NCBI RefSeq assembly: GCF_022682495.2
Contig: NC_071389.1
Span: 12,825,199-12,889,198 of the forward strand
Direction: 5' to 3'
Length of the DNA: 64,000 nt
DNA from: Desmodus rotundus
Lineage: Eukaryota > Chordata > Mammalia > Chiroptera > Phyllostomidae
Shown: positions 45,301-57,300 of the stretch, piece by piece
Numbering within the stretch: position 1 is the stretch's first letter
How the letters are laid out: the number at the start of each line of letters is the position of its first letter
Notes under the pieces: model-generated
What the model was told of the DNA's origin: nothing
Databases searched by the model: none
Seen by the model: only the letters and a program-made list of their open reading frames with translations
Program-made: the position numbers and the translations under genes

Positions 45301-48300
45301 GGCCTGAGTCCTCCGGGGCCGCAGACTCAAAGTGGAGGATCTCGTTCCTGGCCGTCACACTCCCGGGGAGGCTGCCACCCACGCGGCTCCACTGGAAGGT
45401 GAGTGGGGGCGTCCCATGAGCCAGGCACTGGAGCTGCACTGTTGCACCTGCCCTCACTGAAGCGTGCTCCGGGACTGTGGTGGCATACGGCGGGCCTGGG
45501 GGAAGGGGACAGAGAGGTGGGGTGTGGGGCCAGTGGGGGGTGGGGGGGGAGTTAGAGAACAGAGATCAGGATGGGAGCAGGAGACTTGCCAAAGGACCAA
45601 GGGAACTGACCAGTGAGCCCCAAGGACTGAGCATGAGGGAATCCAGGGTCCCAGGAGGGAACATGGGCTTTAAGCCAGGGCAGGGTCTGGGGGCTCTACA
45701 CGAGGCTCTCCGGATGGAGCTCCCGCAGTTCTGTCCGGGGTGCAGCCTGGTAGGCTGGCTCAGACCTCCATGTAGTACAGACAGGGTGGCACCAGGAGGG
45801 CGCATAGGGGCCTTACTCTCCACATGCAGGACGATGGTGGCCTCAGCATGTCCGAGAGGGTTGGTGGCATTGCAGATGTACTGGCCTGAGTCCTGCTGGG
45901 CGACCCGGGGGATGATCAGTGTGTCACCTTCCAGCTTGTGCTGCCAGGGCAGTGGGGAGCGCAGCTTAGACCAGTGGATGGTAGGCGTGGGGCTGCCTGT
46001 GGAGTGGAGCAGAAGACGGCAGAGGTCGCTGGGCTGCCTCAGAGACAGCCTGGCAGGAGCGGTGAGGAAGGGACCTGGATGACCTTGCTCTTCATGGGGG
46101 GGGCACTAAGTGGGCACCTCAAGTATCGCTGGGAGACGCAGCAGCAAAGCCCCCTCCCTGGGCATGACACCATCTTCAGATTTCTTGAGTCTAAAATTCA
46201 AGCCCCAGAGCACCACTGCTCGCCTGCCCGAGTGCCAGGCCTTGTCCACACCTGTGGCTGAGCAGCGCAGGGTGGCCGTGTGTCCAGCTTCCACAGTCAA
46301 CTCAACTTCTTCCACCTGGACCTGCGGGGCCCCTGGGATCACGTTGCCCACGTCCACAATCACCTCTACCCGCTTCTGTGCTGTGCCCAGTGCGTTCTGC
46401 GCCAGGCACACGTAGGTGCCGGCGTCTGACGGCTTAGCTGATGAAATCTGGAGGGAAGCCAGAGGGCAGGTTGTGAGGGTGCTGACAGGGGACCTCGGCA
46501 TCTGTCCCCAGCTCTGCCTTGGCCTCGCCTCTTTCCTCTACCTTTCCTTCTGTTTTTATTTGACTGGCTGCTTGAGAGCTAACACTCAAGACATCCCATG
46601 AGTCCACCCATTCACTCACCCACCAAACTGCCCACCTATTCATCCATATACCCCACCCATCCGTTCTTTCCTCCTTCCCTTCTTCCACCTTCCTCTTCCC
46701 ACCCACCCGCCAATCTATCCACCCTCCCCCTACCCCGCCCCTCCCTTTCTCTCTCCTTCCATTCATCACTCATCTGCCCAACCAGCATTCTTTCTTCTAA
46801 GCATCTGCTCAAGGATGGGCCCTGACTGGGCCTCAGACCCAGAGATAAAACAGCCCTGGCCTCTGGCCAGTGGAAGCCACGCCTCACCTGCAGCATCGTG
46901 TGGCTGTCCACGAGCCCAAACACCTGCTGTTCCAAGTTGGTGGGGGTGCCGACCCGGGTCCAGCGAGCAGAAGAGCGGGGCTCCCCAGCACTGACACATT
47001 CCAGGGTGATGGCCTTGCCCACTTTCACCCTCACAGGGCCCTCGGGGAGCACAGACACTGTAGGGGGCCCTGCCCAGAGGAGTGACACAGCTGATACAAA
47101 TGCAGGGCTCTGCTGGTCACGTCCACTGTCATGACCCGCTTCTCAGTAACTACGGGGTGGGGACTTGTCTCCCTACCGCACCAACGTGGAAACCGAGGTT
47201 CAGGGAGGAAGAATGCCCAAGAGGGAGGCAGTGGCAGAGGCCGGATTTAAACCTGGAGGTTCCAAGCTTGGAATCGGGGCTGGAAACAGGAAGGCAGAGC
47301 CCACGGGGTTGACGGCCCTTACCGTGTACACTGAGGTTCACGACACTCTGGGCCACGCCATAGACATTGGAGGCCACGCAGCGGTAGGTGCCGTGGTTGC
47401 TGGGCCGGGCGCCGACAATGGTGATGATGGAGCCGTTGGGGCTGATGTGGACGTTGTCTGGGGGCATTGGGGAAGGGATGGTCAGTCAGGGTGCCCGCAT
47501 GCCCTGGTGCTGCCTGTAGGTGTGCCTCTGCCCCACGTCTCTGACCCCTCCAGCCCGGGTGTCCAGCTCACAGGGTCATGGATGGCAGATGAAGGAGTCC
47601 TTGCAGACTGCTGGATCCAGTCCCCTGACCATCCACATGGGGACACTGAGGTCCCCGAGGGGAAGGGCCACCCCCAGGGTCACACAGTGAGTTTGGTGCT
47701 GTCCTCAGCCTCCGCCCGCCCACAGCGGTGATCACCATGCACTCACACCTGCCTCCAGCCCTGCCCAGCCGCCCGCTTACCCTCCAGCTCTTGGTTCCGA
47801 GTTTTCCACTCAAGGCTGATGGGGGCTGCCCCTTCGTGGATGAGGCACTTGAAGCTGGCGTCTTGGCCCTGCTGCACAGTGCTGCTGGGCGGGTCGATGG
47901 AGATGACAGGGCTACTAAGGCCTGGGGGACGAGGGGTGCCGAGGGCTGGGCTCAGTGGACTGGGCTGGCTCAACCCCTGCCCCAGTTCCGGAGTCCCCCT
48001 CCTTCCCAGGCCCATGGCATCTGCCACACTCACGGTAGGAGGAGCCTGCACTGGGTGGCACAGTGACTGTGAAGGAGGCCTCCCACTCAGAGCCTACAGC
48101 ACCAACTACACGGCACACGTACTCTCCGGAGTCGGCAGGGGAGAGGTGGGGCAGCCGTAGCTGGGAGCCATGGGTCTGTCGGAGTGAGGGTGGGGCAGCC
48201 ATCAGGCCAAAGTGCTTGGACAGGGCAAGTCCCCAGGCCTGGCTCTGCCGGCGCCCAGGAATTCTCGCTGGGTCTCGGGAGTGCGGGGCTCCAGCCAATG

Positions 48301-51300
48301 CAGATGAGCTTCATTCACGGAATCCTACACATGCAACCCAACCTCCCCACAGAGGAGGAAACCAGCTCAGGAGACAGTTCAGCAGTAGAGCCAGGAGAAA
48401 AGCTGGGTGTCGCGACTCCCAGACTGTTGACTCTTCCCCTAAAAAGTATTTTCTCCCCTGGGGCCCCAAGCAGGCCGGAGTTTGCATGAGGTTTGGGGTG
48501 CAGAAGGCAACTGCAGGTCAAACCCTGCCTGCCTAGAACCACCCACCCTGCCCCCGTACCTGGTGCCGGGCAGGGAGGCTGCCTCCGCGCTTGTACCATG
48601 TGACCTGGGCATAGGCCTGTCCGGGAACCACGCAGTTCAGATCCAGGGTCTGCCCTTCAGCCACGTGGGAGGAAGAGGCCTCAATGTAGATGGGCTGGGC
48701 CAGTCCTGGGGCTGTGGGCACAAGGGGTGTGAGAGGAAGGCAAGGATCCTGGAAGTGAAGGCGGGAATCTAAGGTGGGGGCAGTGAATGCCAATTGGTCC
48801 TCCTCCTGAGGTGCAGTGACTTGAGTGACTGACGTGGCTGAGCACCATTGGCCTAAGAAGGATCTCCATTTGCTGGGAGCCAAGGTGCCTGTGGTGAGAC
48901 CCCGAACGAGACCCTGGTGGTTGGGGGAGCAGCTGGAGGACCCTCGTGGAGCTGACAGGTAGAGCCTGGCTGGGAGAGCAGGGAGCAGCAAAGCCAGAAA
49001 GCACCGCCCCCCAGCACCACCCATTGCTGCCATCACTCACCAGGAATGGGGCCGGGGCTGGAGGCCTCAATTGTGACCAGGACAGAAGCCTCCAGGGTGC
49101 CCGAGCTGCTGGTCACCTGACACGAGTACTCGCCAGAGTCAGCAGGGGACACCTGGTTCAGCCTCAGCAGGGGGCCGTGGGCCTGTCAAGGTTGGGGCGA
49201 GAGTGAAGAGAGTACACTGGGGGCCCTCGGCCAAGGCCTTCAGATGGCCAGGCCTGCTGGTGACTGTCCCCAGGGCTGCCACGTACAGTTACGGAGGCTG
49301 CGTCTTGTCGAAGGCAAGCCCCTTCAACATCGGACATTGTGCAACATGTTTATTATAGCACTTTTCCTGGTAGGGGGAAATCGGGTCTTGAATAAGAGCC
49401 ATCTTTTAATTGCCACCAAGGTGCTGGGGGACCAAAGGTGGCCCTGCCGTGCCCAGCCTGTTCTTGACCTTCTGGTTCCCAGTGATCTTGGGGCCACCTC
49501 CCCTCTGGGGCTGCATTCCGGCAGGACTGCCTAGGCAGGGGGTGGCATGGGGTAGGGAGTGCCCACATTCTGCTTTCTCCAGCCCCCTTACCTGGTGCCG
49601 GGCAGGGAGGCTGGCCCCACGCCTGTGCCACGTGACCTGGGCATGGGCCTGCCCGGGCACCACGCAGGTCAGATCCAGGGTCTGCCCTTCAGCCACATGG
49701 GAGGAGGAGGTCTCGATTCGGATGGGTGGACCTCTGCCTGGGACTGGGGCACAGGAAGAGATCAGTGGGCTGAGACTCCCACCCTTATGCCCTCAGCCTC
49801 TGCACTGGGTGCCCAGATATTCAGACTAGACACCGTGGGGAGGTGGCCTTGATTCCCCCTTTCCCATTCTCCTGAGGCCAGGAACAGCTGGGTTAGTCTG
49901 CGGGTAGAGGTGCCCCATTTTTCCAGCCCCACCCCCGACACTGGTCCCACTATCTCCCCCTGTGCTCCACACACCATTGGCGGCCAGGGCTCAGGGCCTG
50001 GCACCTCCACACAGATCACTGATGTTTCCTAAACTTCAGTAGTGTGTGGCTAAGAACCCAGACTCTGGGGCCAGACTGCCCGGGTTCAAAACCCAGCTCT
50101 GCCATTTATTAGTCCTGTGACCTTTGGAAAGTTACTTCACTTCTGAAACTGTGACTCAGTTTCCCCATCTGTAAAATGGAGAGAACAATCATACCTACCT
50201 CCAAGCATTATTATAAGGATGAAATGAGTTGATATGTATAACACATATTTATGTGTTTATTACTTGTGCCGTATCATGTTTATTACTTAGCAACTCATAT
50301 ACTATTATCGTGATGTCTGCCCTAGTCATGTGCTCCCTGTGCTGTTAATTACAATTCCTTTCTATTGATTCACTTTCAAAAACCCTTTAATACTTAGCCC
50401 CATTAAAGCAATGATTTCCATGAAATCATGATAGGTGTGATATGTTGCTATTTCCCCCAATATACCATATTAACGTACAAGATGTCCATCAGGTGCCACC
50501 TAAAACCACCTCACATATCCCTAGAGGTGCAGTTCCAGCCTTTAGGGAACTCAGGTACTTGTTGCAAGAGCTCGACTCTCCCCACTCTACAGGTGAGGAA
50601 AGGGAAACGCAGAGAGGACTGGACTGTGTAACATCTCACAGTGTGTACAGAGGAGCTGGGACTCAAGCACATATATGCCAGACTCCAAAGTCTGTGCCCT
50701 CGGGTCCTGGAGCTGAACCCCACTTGCCCTCACTCCTGACCTCTGCCTGCTTACCCCCTCCCTTCCTCCATTCTCCAGTTTCCTAGCACCACCACAGGGA
50801 AACTCACCAGGGACAGGAACAGTGCTAGGGCCAGAGGCCTCAATGGTGACCAGGACTGAGGCCTCCAGGGAGCCAGAGCTGCTCACCACGCGGCACACGT
50901 ACTCGCCCGTGTCAGCTGGGGATACCCGGTACAGCCGCAGCCGTGAGCCGTGAGCCTGAGCAGGGACAGGAAAGGTAGACAGAGAAGCAGATGTGGCAAT
51001 GGGAGTCTTTGAAGGGCTGGGGCAGGTAGGCGCTGCATCCCACAGCGTCTCCCAGGCCTCCTTCCTGGGCAGAGCTTAGGAGGCAGACCCCTGTCCAGGG
51101 CCTCCTCCTCTAGCAGCCCTCCCACTATTTCCTGCCCCCAAACTCCCATACCTGGTGATGAGCTGGGAGGCTGCCCCCACGCTTCTGCCACGTGACCTGG
51201 GCGTGGGCCTGTCCAGGGACCACACAGTTGAGATCCAGGGTCTGCCCTTCGGCCACATGTGAAGGTGATGACTCAATTCTGATGGGCACGGCACTGCCAG

Positions 51301-54300
51301 GGACTGAGGGTACAAAGACACCAAGTCACGGCGCTGGCCGTAGTCAGATTTGGGAACAGCTGGGTTGCTGGACACCTCAGCCACAGAAGCCCCCGCCTCC
51401 TTAGGGTAAAATAATAGTTAACACTTAGTAAGCACTCACGGTGTGCCAGGCACTGTTCTAAGCACTTTGTGTGTGTTAACTCATTCAGTGCTTGTGAAAT
51501 TCATAAACTTTCTTCAGTGACAGAATGCTCTATCATCTGCACTGTCCAACACAGTGGCTACTGGCCACACACATGTGGCCACGGAGCACTTGAAATGTGA
51601 GCATGTGAATCTGACACTTCAAATAATTGAACTGCCACATGTGGGTGGCAGCCACCGTACGGGGCAGCTCTGTGAGGCTGGAATGACCCGTATGTATACC
51701 CACATCACCGAGGAGGAAACTGAAGCTGGGGAGGAGAGTAACTCACTCAAGTCCCTTGCGGGTACCGGCAGGATTCAAACCCAAGCGTCTTTCGCAGAGC
51801 CCACCTTCCCCAGGGAGCACTGTTACCTGCGTCTCCTGGGCCCTTCCAGGGTCTTCATCAGACTCACCGGAGGGGTTGCCGGCATTGGGGGAGACTGAGA
51901 CCATGATAGAAGCCTCCCGGGCATCGATGTTGTTGTTCGCCCGGCACACGTACTCGCCCGAGTCAGCCACGGACATCTGGTGCAGCCGCAGGAGGGAGCC
52001 GTGGGCCTGGTAGGTGTGCGAGGAAAGAGGGAAAAGGGGCACCAAGGGGCCAAGCGGTCATGCGCTGGGTCAGGGCTCCCCCCAGCCTCTCTCGTCAGAC
52101 CTGCTGAGGCTACCCTCTGTCTATGCAGGGCAGGAGGGAGGACTGCCCCAGGACAGCCAGCTAATGCCTTGGGCTCCTTGCCCCTGGGGCTGTCCTTGTA
52201 CCCCCCCCAGGAGGTGAGGGTTCCATCCTCACTGCCACATCCCACTCTGTACCTGGTGTCGGGCAGGAAGGCTGCCCTCACGCTTGTACCACGTGATGAT
52301 GGCCTGGGGCTGCCCAGCGACCACGCAGTTCAGATCCAAGGTCTGCCCTTCGACCACTGTGGGGGATGAGGACTCGATCCTGATTGGTGGGGAGACACTG
52401 GGCACTGGGGACAGAGAGGGTCCGATGTAACCAGAGTCAGCCAACAGTGATTATGCCAGGGACCTGCCCCTACACCCACTTCCTGGACCCCCGCGTGTGC
52501 GCTTCACCGTGGGAGGAGCTGCTGCCCTGGATGGTGATGATCAGTGAAGTCTCCTGGGAGCTGGCACCGTTGCTGACGTGACACACGTACTCGCCTGAGT
52601 CTGCTGGTGTCACCTGGGGGATCCGTAGCCGGGAGCCCACAATCTGAAGGGGAGCAAGTGTTAGCGGGTGAGGGCAGCACCTCCATGTCCCGGCACTGCT
52701 GCTCAGGGACTCCAGGAGCATCCCTGCCTGGCCCCGGGCCAGCGCCCGCCCTAGCCTCCTTCAGAACACCCCCAGGGGCCTTCCTGAGGCTCTGGACTGG
52801 GGTGTACACTGCCTCTGGCCTTAATACGATTCTACTGAAGCCCATCCCGGTGACTCCACAGCACCCTGCTCAGGTTGCTGCTATGCTGCCCCACCCTCCA
52901 GCCTGCGAGCTGCCTGAGGACAGGCACCTGTCTCAGCCCATCTGCAATCCTCAGAGCTAGGTGCAGGACCTGGCTTGGAGCACGTTCTTAGGGAAATGGA
53001 GCAAGTGAGTGAATCATAGAACGTTCTGTTAAACCACAGGATCCAACTGAGGTCAGAGAGACTTGCCTCCGTGTCCTCAACACTGGTCCAGGACCCATAT
53101 AGCGAGAATACCCAATGTTTGTTGAATGACTAAGTGAGTACTGAAGAGGTTCTGAGTGCCCCTCTGGATTCCCATCAGGGCTGGTGAGCTCAGCTTTTGT
53201 TCTCTCTGCCTGCTGGCTGAGTACCTGGTGCCGGCTGGGTAGGCTGCCTCCTCGCTTATACCAGGTGATGGTGTGGGGGGCTTGGCTGGCCACCAGGCAG
53301 TTGAGGTCCAGGGTATGTCCGTTGGCCAGGGAGGCCGAGGAGGACTCAATGCGGACGGGGTACACCACACTCTGGGCTGGGAGAAGGAGATGCAAGGCAG
53401 GGTATGGGAGCCGCTGAGGATGAAATGGCCCTCATAGCTGCACACCACCTTCTATGACCCCTGAGATACCCACACAGGGTGGGGCCAAGGCGCTTCTGGA
53501 TGGTGACGAGGACTGAGGCTTCCTGGGTGCCTGAGCTGCCGCCCACACGGCACACATACTCCCCAGAGTCAGCTGGAGTCACCTGAGGCAGCCGCAGCCT
53601 TGAGCCGTGCACCTGAGAGGGCAGAGGGGGGCAGGCACAGGGACGGACACTGGGGCTCACAGCCAGGCTCCGGCCCACTTCTCTGCGCTCCCCCCCTCCC
53701 CCCCCCCACAGCCTGGCTCCCCCACTGGAGCTTGAGGGAAGCTCTTCCAGGGAGAACCACCATTCGTGACCCTTGAACTCCCTGTCCCAGTGTACGGACT
53801 GAGTCCAGCAGGAAGTGGGGGGCCAGCATTTGTTGATGTGCTACAGGGTGGGTAAAGCAGACAGTGTGAGCCCATTTGGCAGACAGGGACACGGAGGATC
53901 AGGAAGTCAAATGGCCGGCCTCAAGTTACACGGCAGGCCAGAGCCGAGAGCAGCATCGGAACTCGGATATGCCTGAATTCAAAGCCTATGGTCCTTATTC
54001 TGTAGTCATGAGGGTCCTTCAGGCCCCCCATTAGCTCCCCACCTCCTACCTGGTGCCGAGCAGGAAGGCTGCCCCCACGCTTGTGCCACGTGATCTGGGC
54101 ATGGGCCTGCCCAGTCACCAGGCAGTTCAGATCCAGGGTCTGACCTTCAGCCACATGTGAGGAGGAGGACTCAATCCGAATTGGGAGGGTCACCCCGAGT
54201 GCTGGGGATAGAAAGCAGAGAGGGTCAGCCCCTGGCTGGAATGGGAGGAGGAGGGGCGGGTGAGGGGAGGTAGGGACTTTTGTTCTTCCACTCCAGCTCC

Positions 54301-57300
54301 CTTACCAGGAACAGTGCCTATAGGCTCAATGGTGACCAGCACAGACGCCTCCAGGGGCACTGAGCCCCCCACCACGCGGCACACATACTCGCCGGAGTCA
54401 ACTGGGGACACCTGGTAGAGTCTCAGCAGGGAGCCGTGGGTCTGGGAGGAATGGAGGCGAGGTCAGAGGGGGCCCTATGAGACCCCCGCACCTATAACGT
54501 GCCTCACTCTCTGACCCCTGAGGCCTGGCTATCAGCTCTGTCTGCTGAGGGGTGGGAAAGAGGGAGTCTCGTCCCAGGGGCAGTGGGTGGCCAGGAGGAG
54601 CCATGGTAAGCTGAGCAAGCACTAATAATACATTCCATCAAATCTGAGACACTTTTGGATGCCTCTGAGGTCCCGATGCTTCTTATAGCAAATAATCTTT
54701 CAGTTAAATGACAGCTTTTTGTTCTACAGGCACATAAAATAACGGTGCATCTTGCAACCAGTGGTATCCTAAATTCTATAAAACATAGTAATAATCATAG
54801 CTAATAGTGGGGGAATGGGTGAAGAGGTGAGGGGATTGAAAAGTACAAATAGGTAGTTACAGAATAGCCACAGGGAAATAAAGTACAGTATAGGAAATGG
54901 AGTAGCCAAAGAACTTATTATACACATGACCCATGGACATGAACAATGGTGTGGGGATTGCCTGAGGGAGTGGGGGCTGCTTGGTGGAGGGGGGAAAAGG
55001 GGGAAAAATTGGGACAACTGGAATAGCATAATCAATAACATATAATTAAAAACAGTAGCTAATGGAATTACAGTAAGAACACAGTTCATGGCACTTTGTA
55101 TGAGCCAGAGCTCTGAGCCCCTTGCATCCATATTAATCCACTTTATCCTTAAGGCAGTTCTGTAAGGTAGGTGCTATTATTACTACTTAACAGGTGCTGC
55201 AGCTACAGCACAGAGGTTAAGGAACAAGCCCAAGGTCACAAGCCAGTCAGTGGTGGAAGCCACGTTCAGGCTGAGGACCGCTGCTCCAAGAGCTTGGGTT
55301 TGAACCACGCACCGTTGCCATGGTGGCTGTTCCCCTGTCTCAGAGGAGCCTCCCTCCCCCATCTCTGACCTCAGCACCCAGGAGCCTCCCTCCTGTCTCC
55401 TTCTTGGCCCGTCCTTCCTCTAGTCCTGTACCTGGTGTCGGGCGGGGAGGCTGCCCCCACGTTTATGCCATGTGACTTGGGCATGGGCCTGCCCGGGCAC
55501 CACGCAGTTCAGATCCAGGGTCTGCCCTTCAGCCACGTGGGAGGAGGAAGACTCGATGCGGATGGGCTGGGTGCCAACAGGAGCTGGGGGAGATGGTCCA
55601 TGGGTCACTCCAAGTTCTCTGCAGCTGCCCCCATCTATCCCCTTTCTCTGTCCCAGCCCAGCTGGTTGCCCTACTCACGGTAGGCAAAGTTGGCCCCCTG
55701 GGTCCTGGTTACTGTGACTGTGATGGAGGCCTCTACACCATTGCTGGCCCGGCAAACGTACTCGCCTGCGTCAGCTGGTGACGCCTGGAAGATGTAGAGC
55801 CGGGAGCCGCGCACCTGGGCAGCATGGGCAGCAGTGTGAGGGTGGCATCCCAGAGCCCAGCAGATGTCCCCGCCTTGCCCTGCTCCTCTGAGCTGGGCAC
55901 TGTCCACCCCTCAGCTCAGGGGCCAGGATCCCTGCAACCCTGCAACCCCAGAACCCTGCTGTCCATGGCTCATCCTGGCTAGACCCCTCCCACCTTGTTG
56001 TTACTCTGTACCTGGTGCCGGGCGGGAAGGCTGCCACCACGCTTGTACCATGTGACCTGGGCATGGGCCTGCCCTGCCACCACACAGCTCAGATCCAGGG
56101 TTTGTCCCTCGGCCACTGTGGAGGATGAGGACTCGATCCTGACAGGAGGGACGGGTCCTGGGGCTGTGGGGACAGGGGTGAGGGTAGTAGATGCTTCCCA
56201 AAAGAGAGGGCAAGAGCTTCTCACCCTGGAGCCAGCTCAGCCTTGTCTTCCAAGGCCAGGCCCATAGGTTTGGGGGTTTTGTGGCCTGGGTGTAATGTCC
56301 TCAGCTGAGCAACCCTGAGGGAAGGGCCAGGGCAGGGCAAAGCCTTACAGAGTAGGGTGAGGAAGAAGGAGAGAGGAAGACAGTTGAGGCTGGGAGAGAG
56401 GAAGAGGAGGCAGCAGCAGAAACATGAGGAGTGACGTGTCCGGAGAAGAATGATGGAGAGATGGTAGATCGCTCAGAGAAGTGGAGTCTGCCTGGGCCAG
56501 GCCCTATAGCCAGTTTCAGTGTGAATCCCCTGCCCCGGGCCACAACACGAGTCCCTCAGCACATTGGAGGTCCTCCAGGTGGCCCTGTCATCGGCAGTCA
56601 CTTACCAGGCATGGAGTTAGTGCTGGAGTCAGCGGCCTCGATGGTGACCAGGACAGAGGTCTCCACGGGCCCAGAGCCAAGGATGACTCGGCACACGTAT
56701 TCGCCGGAGTCAGCTGGGGATACCTGGTACAGCCGCAGCAGGGAGCCATGGGTCTGAATGCAAATGGAGAGGGTTCAGAGGGGGCCAGAGCAGTCCAGTC
56801 CAATCCCTCCAGCAGGCCGGCCCTGGGGGACTGCTGTACCTGGTGCCGGGTAGGAAGGCTGCCCCCGCGCCTGTGCCAAGTGACCTGGGCATGGGCCTGC
56901 CCGGGCACCACGCAGTTCAGGTCCAGGGTCTGCCCTTCAGCCACGTGGGAGGAGGAGGACTCAATGCGGATGGGCTGGGAGCCGCCCCGAGCTGGGCCTC
57001 CACCAGGAGCTGGGGCACAGAGAGGTTGGTCAGTAGGGAAGCCTTTCTGGGGCGGGGACCATGCTCTTCTGCCACACCATGGCCAGCCAGACCCCCTTTT
57101 TCTTCCCTCATCTCCAACTCAGAGTTCAAGGTCCATTTGCCTTGATCTGTGATGAGCTGCTCTGGCCTGCAGGGAACCAGAGTTCTTTGTGCCCAGGCTA
57201 GGCCAAAAGATGCAGACAGTAATGCCACAACTCTCTCCTGAAGTGTTTGTCGTTTTCCTGCCATAGGGTGGGGGTATTGTCCTCATTTCACAGAGGAGGA